NCBI GenBank assembly: GCA_032250895.1
Contig: JAVVEZ010000065.1
Location: 1-20,258, forward strand
Source: JAVVEZ01 sp032250895
GTDB lineage: Bacteria; Pseudomonadota; Gammaproteobacteria; Pseudomonadales; Pseudohongiellaceae
Reading direction: 5' to 3'
Length of the DNA: 20,258 nucleotides
Of this stretch, positions 15,612 to 20,258 are shown in pieces. Below the pieces are notes generated by a model. It made no database searches. It saw nothing but the letters and a program-made list of their open reading frames with translations, and was not told the origin of the DNA. The position numbers and the translations under genes were made by a program. Position 1 is the first letter of the stretch. Every line of letters starts with the position of its first letter.

Positions 15612-15776
15612 TAGTGCTGCAACCTGGAGGTAGTGGAACAAAATGAAAGTGATGGATTCGTGCCTGTGGCAAGGCGCAAGCCGCTGCTAAGGCTGGTTGC
15701 CTTTGCAAGGCTTGCAACGCTGCCACGGGTGCGAAGACGCGCTTTCATGTTTCAGTATTTCCAGGTTGCAGTACTA
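15612..15776. repeat. 165-bp long imperfect inverted repeat (hairpin or MITE/ERIC-like element)
   Basis: The sequence folds back on itself over almost its whole length. The left arm (15612-15692) pairs with the right arm (15700-15776) through blocks such as TAGT, CTGCAACCTGGA (12 bp perfect), TGAAAG, TTCG, GTGGCA and GCAAGCC, leaving the 7-nt loop CTGGTTG. Differences between arms are mostly single substitutions plus one 3-nt and one 1-nt gap. It fills most of the 279-bp gap between avtA and the methyltransferase gene. No clear target-site duplication is visible and no second copy is present in the window. It may be a non-autonomous mobile element, an ERIC-like repeat or a structured RNA. Confidence 0.8.
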
Positions 15777-15857
15777 ACCCGCCTGCGCGGGATAATGGCT
15801 ACGATACCATACGAAGAGGACGGCGAGACGAATTTCCTGGCTCAGTGGCGTGCAGGT

Positions 15858-16622
15858 TTACAGCGGCTTGCGGAACTTCAGGGTCATGCGGTCACTCTCG
15901 CCGATGGCCAGGACTTTCTCGCGCAGGCTGCGGTTGAAGAAGGTGCCCTTGAGCACCGGCGGCAGCGAGTACAGGCCATCGGGATAATCCTTGGTGTCCA
16001 GGGGATTGGCGTTTATTTCGGATTTTTCCACAAATTCAAAACCGACACTTTCTGCCAATGCGATCACGTAGCTCTCCTTGACATAGCCATTTTCCGATTT
16101 GGGATCCTGCTCCCGCGTTTCAAATTCACGGTGATCCACTATGCCAAAAATACCGCCGGGCTTGAGCATTCGGTATAGTGCCGCGTAGTACGACAGCAAG
16201 GGCTTGTCATAAATCAGAAAGCCATGGGCTCGAAACACCAGCACCCTGTCGGCAATGCCATCGGGTACCTCCTCGAGCGGGCCGGGAAAGGCTGAATCAT
16301 CCGGCACCGGAATATAGGTCCCGGATGCCTGCAGGAAGGGCTCCAGAATGCTGCGATACCAGCCCCCCTGACCTCCAGGCCAGATTTCCACCACGGTCTG
16401 GTCGGGACGCAATTCAAAAAACAGCAGGGTTTCCACCGGGTGCCGGTAAGGGTTCCTGGCACGCAGACTTTCCGAACGGTGCTCGCTGTTGGCCAGGGCT
16501 TCCAGCCGGGCCCGGACCGTCTGTTCGTCGGCAGCCTGCGTGGAAACTGCCAGCAGACTGCTGCCAAAACCAATAAAGAAAAGATACAACACAGACCCGG
16601 TCTGAAATATTTTCCGCAACAT
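15858..16622 (-). CDS. Predicted SAM-dependent methyltransferase (COG4798-like) with a signal peptide
   Basis: A 254-residue class I methyltransferase-fold protein. The SAM-binding motif I is VVEIWPGGQGGWYRSIL (77-93), and the strand 4/post-motif region is MLKPGGIFGIVDHR (152-165). The ending ESDRMTLKFRKP is typical of this predicted group. The N-terminus (MLRKIFQTGSVLYLFFIGFG, then SSLLAVSTQAADE) looks like a cleavable signal peptide. That is surprising for an enzyme that needs cytoplasmic SAM, though it is recurrent in this family. The ATG at 16622 is preferred over 16643 because AGGGG lies 6 nt ahead of it. It is a single gene facing the divergent FMN/ThDP operon. The substrate is unknown, and it may be exported and non-catalytic. 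Confidence 0.82.
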   Translation of the reverse strand: MLRKIFQTGSVLYLFFIGFGSSLLAVSTQAADEQTVRARLEALANSEHRSESLRARNPYRHPVETLLFFELRPDQTVVEIWPGGQGGWYRSILEPFLQASGTYIPVPDDSAFPGPLEEVPDGIADRVLVFRAHGFLIYDKPLLSYYAALYRMLKPGGIFGIVDHREFETREQDPKSENGYVKESYVIALAESVGFEFVEKSEINANPLDTKDYPDGLYSLPPVLKGTFFNRSLREKVLAIGESDRMTLKFRKPL

Positions 16623-16705
16623 CTGGTTCCCCTGACAGAACATATGAGCCTAAGCGGACCTTCCACGGCGGTGTTATCTTTCACTGCTGACGGAATTTTA
16701 TTGCC

Positions 16706-16739
16706 CGATGATGCTGTCTTTCCAGAAAACGCATCATCG
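16706..16739. repeat. Perfect 9-bp inverted repeat with 16-nt spacer in a divergent promoter region
   Basis: CGATGATGC at 16706-16714 and GCATCATCG at 16731-16739 are exact reverse complements. The element sits between the methyltransferase gene (minus) and the FMN/ThDP operon (plus), where an operator for either would be expected. There is no T-run, so it is unlikely to be an intrinsic terminator. Confidence 0.55.
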
Positions 16740-16821
16740 CGCACTTTCCACACAGATTATCTGGCGGAATCCAGCCTGTAAGCTGTTCTCCATCGGCAAG
16801 GTCGAGCATCCAATGAAACAT

Positions 16822-16837
16822 AGAGCCGCCTGGCTCT
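16822..16837. repeat. Short hairpin AGAGCC-GCCT-GGCTCT upstream of the FMN/ThDP operon
   Basis: Perfect 6-bp arms and a 4-nt loop, 43 nt before the start codon at 16881. It could be an operator or a 5'-UTR stem; a TACACT -10-like box follows at 16845-16850 without a convincing -35. Confidence 0.45.
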
Positions 16838-16880
16838 GATAAGGTACACTGCTTTTACAAAGAATAAGCGAGGACAAGCT

Positions 16881-18563
16881 ATGCGTTTCTGGTTTTTTGT
16901 GGCGACACTGATCATTGTGACAACGATCAGCATCGTCCAGCTCTTCTGGCCCCCGGTGCTGTGGTCCCTGATCATCGTCATCCCGCCCACCCTGATAGGC
17001 ATTTACGATACCTTCCAGACCCGTCATTCCCTGCGCCGCAACTTTCCCCTGTATGCCCGGATGCGCTGGCTCATGGAAATTCTGCGCCCCTTCATCCAGC
17101 AGTATGTCGTGGAATCCGATACTGACGGGGCTCCCATCAGCCGGATGTTCCGCAGCATCGTCTATCAGCGCGCCAAGGGCGATATGGACAGCGTGCCCTT
17201 CGGCACCCGGCTCGACACCTATCGCAGCGGCTATGAGTGGATAGGCCATTCCATCTCCGCCATCACCCATGCCCAGGTAGAGGATCTGCACGTCACCGTG
17301 GGCGGGCCGGACTGCCGGCAACCCTACCGCGCCAGCATCCTCAATATCTCCGCGATGAGTTTCGGCGCCCTCAGCCGCAACGCCATTCTGGCGCTGAACC
17401 GGGGCGCCAAAATCGGAGGCTTCGCCCATAACACCGGTGAGGGTGGCCTCAGCCCCTACCATCTGGAGGGTGGCGGTGATCTGATCTGGCAGGTGGGCAC
17501 CGGCTATTTTGGCTGCCGGGATCTGCAGGGCAGGTTTGCACCGCAGGCCTTCCAGGAAAAGGCCCGCCTGGATGTCGTTCGCATGATCGAAATCAAGCTG
17601 TCCCAGGGCGCAAAACCCGGCCATGGCGGCATTCTTCCTGCCGAAAAGAACAGCGCTGAAATTGCTGCCATCCGTGGCGTGGAACCCGGCACCCAGGTCG
17701 ACTCCCCACCCGGCCACAGCGCCTTCGCTTCGCCCCGGGGCCTGCTCACCTTTGCCGCGCAATTGCGCGAACTCTCCATGGGCAAACCGATAGGCATCAA
17801 ACTCGCCATTGGCCGCAAGAGCGAATTCATCGCCATCTGCAAGGCCATGGTTGAAACCGGCATCCTGCTCGACTTCATTACCGTGGACGGCGGTGAGGGC
17901 GGCACTGGCGCAGCACCCCTGGAATATGCCAATTCGGTGGGCATGCCCCTGCGCGAAGCCCTGGCCTTCGTCGACGACTGCCTCACCGGCTTCGATCTGC
18001 GGCAGCACATCAAGGTCATCGCTTCAGGCAAGATCCTTACCGGTTTTCATCTGGTCAAAAACCTCGCCCTGGGCGCCGATCTGTGCAACAGTGCCCGCGG
18101 CATGATGCTGGCCCTGGGCTGCGTGCAGTCGCTGGTCTGCAACACCAATCGCTGCCCCACCGGCGTGGCCACCCAGGATCCCAGGCTGTACCATGGCCTG
18201 GTCGTCGCCGAAAAAGACAGGCGGGTGGCTCTGTTTCATGAAAAAACCGTTCATGCCACGGCCGAGATCATTGCTTCGGCAGGTCTACGGCACACCCGTG
18301 AGCTAAACCGTACCCATATCTATCGCCGTGTCGATCAGCAAAAAATCTGTAGCTATGACGAGGTGTTTCCTTATGTGAAACCCGGTTCCTTTCTCAGTGA
18401 GAACCCGCCGGAAGCCTTCAAACTCTATCTTGACGAGGCCTCGATAGACCACTTCATGCCCGAACATTGCCTGACCAGAATGGATAACGAACCGCAGGTC
18501 ATCAAATTACCGGACAACATTGAAAAAATACCACAGGAAGAAAAAACGTATGAAAGCATCTGA
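16881..18563 (+). CDS. Membrane-anchored FMN-binding glutamate-synthase-family protein
   Basis: A 560-residue protein homologous to the FMN/Fe-S (synthase) domain of glutamate synthase but lacking the glutaminase and central domains. Two N-terminal transmembrane helices (about 4-22 and 26-44) tether it to the inner membrane. The barrel domain then follows, with FMN/2-oxoglutarate-region motifs NISAMSFGALSRNAILALNR, HNTGEGGLSPYH, KPGHGG and TVDGGEGGTGAAP. The three cysteines that hold the 3Fe-4S cluster in GltB are all present with the right spacing (C414-x5-C420-x4-C425, CVQSLVCNTNRCPTGVATQ). It therefore should carry FMN and an Fe-S cluster, but its natural donor and product are not known; family members are labelled 'FMN-binding glutamate synthase family'. 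GAGGA lies 6 nt before the ATG. Its 3' end overlaps the ThDP-enzyme gene by 14 nt, implying coupled translation. Confidence 0.9.
   Translation: MRFWFFVATLIIVTTISIVQLFWPPVLWSLIIVIPPTLIGIYDTFQTRHSLRRNFPLYARMRWLMEILRPFIQQYVVESDTDGAPISRMFRSIVYQRAKGDMDSVPFGTRLDTYRSGYEWIGHSISAITHAQVEDLHVTVGGPDCRQPYRASILNISAMSFGALSRNAILALNRGAKIGGFAHNTGEGGLSPYHLEGGGDLIWQVGTGYFGCRDLQGRFAPQAFQEKARLDVVRMIEIKLSQGAKPGHGGILPAEKNSAEIAAIRGVEPGTQVDSPPGHSAFASPRGLLTFAAQLRELSMGKPIGIKLAIGRKSEFIAICKAMVETGILLDFITVDGGEGGTGAAPLEYANSVGMPLREALAFVDDCLTGFDLRQHIKVIASGKILTGFHLVKNLALGADLCNSARGMMLALGCVQSLVCNTNRCPTGVATQDPRLYHGLVVAEKDRRVALFHEKTVHATAEIIASAGLRHTRELNRTHIYRRVDQQKICSYDEVFPYVKPGSFLSENPPEAFKLYLDEASIDHFMPEHCLTRMDNEPQVIKLPDNIEKIPQEEKTYESI
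18535..18540 (+). promoter_or_regulatory. Shine-Dalgarno site inside the upstream gene, fixing the start of the ThDP enzyme at 18550
   Basis: AGGAAG lies 9 nt before the ATG at 18550. A TTG at 18520 would extend the frame by 10 lysine-rich residues that do not resemble the family, so 18550 is preferred. Confidence 0.75.
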
Positions 18564-20235
18564 CGCCTTCGTCAAAGCCCTGGAATCGGAAGGGGTCAAG
18601 TATATCTTTGGCATTCCCGGCGAGGAGAATCTGGATCTGTTGAATTCCCTGCGATCTTCCCCGATTCAGTTGATCCTGACCCGGCACGAACAGGCCGCCG
18701 GTTTCATGGCGGCCACTTACGGGCGCCTGACCGGCAAAACCGGCGTCTGTCTGGCCACCCTGGGGCCGGGTGCCACCAATCTGGTCACGGCCGCCGCCTA
18801 TGCCCAGCTCGGCGCCATGCCGATGCTGATGATTACCGGGCAGAAACCGATAAAAGCCAGCAAACAGGGCGCCTTCCAGATCATCGACGTGGTCGACATG
18901 ATGCGCCCCATCACCAAATATACCTGCCAGATCAGCAGCGGCCAGAACATTCCGGCCCGGGTCCGGGAAGCCTTCCGCTGTGCCGAGGATGAACGCCCCG
19001 GTGCCGTGCATCTGGAGCTGCCCGAAGACATTGCCCGCGAGGACATCGACAGCCCGGTCATTGCCCGCAGCCAATTCGAGGCCCCCTGGGCAAATGCCGA
19101 CTCCCTGGCCAAAGTCGCCGGCATCATCCTCGCGGCCCGACATCCGCTGTTGCTGATCGGGGCCGGTGCCAACCGCCGTCATACCTGCATGGCTCTGACG
19201 GCCCTGGTGGAAAAAACCGGCATCCCCTTTTTCAGTACGCAAATGGGCAAGGGCGTGGTGGACGAGCGTCACCCGCTGTTTCTGGGCAACGCAGCCCTTT
19301 CCGGCCATGATTACCTGCATCGTGCCGTCGAAGCGGCCGACCTCATCATCAATGTCGGTCACGATGTCGTGGAAAAACCCCCCTTCATCATGGGGGAGTA
19401 TCATGACGGCGAACTCCCCCATGCCGAAGGCGCCGCGCAGGCTGGCGCCGCCACGGTCATCCATGTCAACTACATCACCGCCACCATCGATGCCGTCTAC
19501 CATCCCGAATACGGTCTCATCGGTGATATCGCCCACAGCATCGAACAATTGAACAAGCTCCTCTCACCCCAGCCTCACTGGGACTTCTCCCGCTTCATGA
19601 AAGTCAAGCAGAAGCTCGATGAGCACCTGCTCGATGGCGTGGACGACGAACGCTTTCCGGTCTACCCTCAGCGTCTGGTGGCCGATGTGCGCAAGCTCAT
19701 GCCGGATGACGGCATCATTGCACTCGACAATGGCATCTACAAAATCTGGTTTGCCCGCAATTATCGCGCGCACCAGTCCAACACCGTGCTGCTGGACAAT
19801 GCCCTGGCCACCATGGGCGCCGGGCTGCCCTCTGCGATCGCTGCCAAGATCGTGCATCCCAAGCGCCGGGTCATGGCCATCTGCGGTGATGGTGGTTTCA
19901 TGATGAACTCCCAGGAGCTGGAAACCGCCGTCAGGCTGAAGCTGGACCTGGTGGTACTGGTGTTGCGTGACAACGCCTTCGGCATGATCAAGTGGAAACA
20001 GGCCAATATGGGCTTCGCCAATTTTGGCCTTGATTACGGCAATCCCGATTTCGTACAGTATGCCAGCAGTTACGGCGCCCAGGGCCATCGTCCGAACAGT
20101 GCAGCAGAACTGCTGCCCCTGCTGGAATCCTGCTTCAATACCCCGGGTGTCCATCTGGTGGATCTGGCCGTGGATTACCGTGACAATGACCGCATCCTCA
20201 ATCATGAAATCAAGGAAAAGAGCCGTGCGCTCTAG
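18550..20235 (+). CDS. ThDP-dependent acetolactate-synthase-family enzyme (large-subunit type)
   Basis: A 561-residue, three-domain thiamin diphosphate enzyme. The N-terminal PYR domain begins MKASDAFVKALESEGVKYIF, with FGIPGEEN and catalytic E47 in TRHEQAAGF. The middle domain has LLIGAGANRR. The C-terminal PP domain has the GDGG...N ThDP/Mg2+ motif (GDGGFMMNSQELETAV) and the acetolactate-synthase-like loop DNAFGMIKWKQ. It belongs to the group annotated 'acetolactate synthase large subunit', which would condense two pyruvates to 2-acetolactate. But no regulatory small subunit lies next to it, and the segment around residues 96-121 (GQKPIKASKQGAFQIIDVVD) differs from the GTDAFQE-type stretch of the branched-chain biosynthetic enzymes. 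The real substrate may differ. It is co-translated with the FMN/Fe-S protein (14-nt overlap) and followed after 9 nt by another start. Confidence 0.88.
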   Translation: MKASDAFVKALESEGVKYIFGIPGEENLDLLNSLRSSPIQLILTRHEQAAGFMAATYGRLTGKTGVCLATLGPGATNLVTAAAYAQLGAMPMLMITGQKPIKASKQGAFQIIDVVDMMRPITKYTCQISSGQNIPARVREAFRCAEDERPGAVHLELPEDIAREDIDSPVIARSQFEAPWANADSLAKVAGIILAARHPLLLIGAGANRRHTCMALTALVEKTGIPFFSTQMGKGVVDERHPLFLGNAALSGHDYLHRAVEAADLIINVGHDVVEKPPFIMGEYHDGELPHAEGAAQAGAATVIHVNYITATIDAVYHPEYGLIGDIAHSIEQLNKLLSPQPHWDFSRFMKVKQKLDEHLLDGVDDERFPVYPQRLVADVRKLMPDDGIIALDNGIYKIWFARNYRAHQSNTVLLDNALATMGAGLPSAIAAKIVHPKRRVMAICGDGGFMMNSQELETAVRLKLDLVVLVLRDNAFGMIKWKQANMGFANFGLDYGNPDFVQYASSYGAQGHRPNSAAELLPLLESCFNTPGVHLVDLAVDYRDNDRILNHEIKEKSRAL

Positions 20236-20244
20236 GAACTGCCC

Positions 20245-20258
20245 ATGTCACGTCTGAT
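20245..20258 (+). CDS. Probable start of a third operon gene, cut by the window edge
   Basis: An ATG at 20245 is preceded by AGGA with 7-nt spacing and begins 9 nt after the stop of the ThDP enzyme, as expected for the next cistron. Only M-S-R-L can be read. An aldehyde dehydrogenase is a plausible neighbour from memory of similar loci, but nothing in the window shows this. Confidence 0.5.

Noticed and set aside
15612..15776. Integron attC site as an explanation of the 165-bp inverted repeat
   Set aside because: The ends do not show the RYYYAAC/GTTRRRY core sites, and there is no cassette array or integrase nearby.
15633..16178. 181-codon plus-strand frame starting with GTG within the hairpin element
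   Set aside because: It runs across the hairpin and then antisense through the methyltransferase gene; it has no ribosome-binding site or family resemblance.
16734..18008. 424-codon minus-strand frame opposite the FMN/Fe-S gene
   Set aside because: It is a shadow of a gene whose Fe-S cysteines and FMN motifs are intact; its composition is Gly/Ala/Asp/His-rich without domain signatures.
18502..19548. 348-codon minus-strand frame opposite the ThDP enzyme
   Set aside because: It lies antisense to conserved ThDP-enzyme sequence and carries no recognisable motifs.

Overview
The window reads as chromosomal DNA of a gammaproteobacterium. The main reason is that the CusA and AvtA translations closely follow the Escherichia coli proteins as I remember them; codon use is moderately GC-rich throughout. 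I cannot name a genus. There are no tRNA, rRNA, CRISPR or phage genes and no intact insertion sequence. Genes are densely packed, with short overlaps inside operons.

Layout. (1) 152-1039 (+) is an AraC-family regulator with an N-terminal cupin sensor, converging on the next block. (2) 1062-7526 (-) is a copper/silver efflux operon: a small exported His/Met/Cys-rich protein, then CusC-like outer-membrane channel, CusB-like adaptor (with an N-terminal heavy-metal-binding domain and a fused C-terminal CusF-like domain) and CusA-like RND pump. The last three overlap by 4 nt each. (3) 7581-9188 (-) is a phosphotransferase-like plus P-loop kinase fusion protein. (4) 9384-10004 (+) is a putative 2OG-Fe(II) oxygenase, followed by 10188-11681 (+), an exported helical-repeat protein ending in a TonB-C-like domain. 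(5) 11718-14185 (-) is a two-gene periplasmic oxidation module: a diheme cytochrome c, then a PQQ-dependent dehydrogenase with the extra aspartate associated with lanthanide use. (6) 14322-15578 (-) is valine-pyruvate aminotransferase AvtA. (7) 15858-16622 (-) is a SAM-methyltransferase-fold protein with an apparent signal peptide; a 165-bp hairpin element lies between it and avtA. (8) 16881-20235 (+) is a membrane-anchored FMN/Fe-S glutamate-synthase-like protein, overlapping by 14 nt a ThDP enzyme of the acetolactate synthase family. A third gene appears to begin at 20245 and runs off the edge.

How the genes work together. The Cus block should move Cu(I)/Ag(I) from periplasm to outside, with the small protein and the CusF-like tail as metal-binding accessories. 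The cytochrome/PQQ pair should pass electrons from an alcohol or aldehyde to the respiratory chain. The FMN/ThDP pair is tightly co-translated, but its joint reaction cannot be read from the sequence. It and the 165-bp hairpin are the least explained parts of the window. I saw no convincing intrinsic terminators, and promoter assignments were too weak to list.
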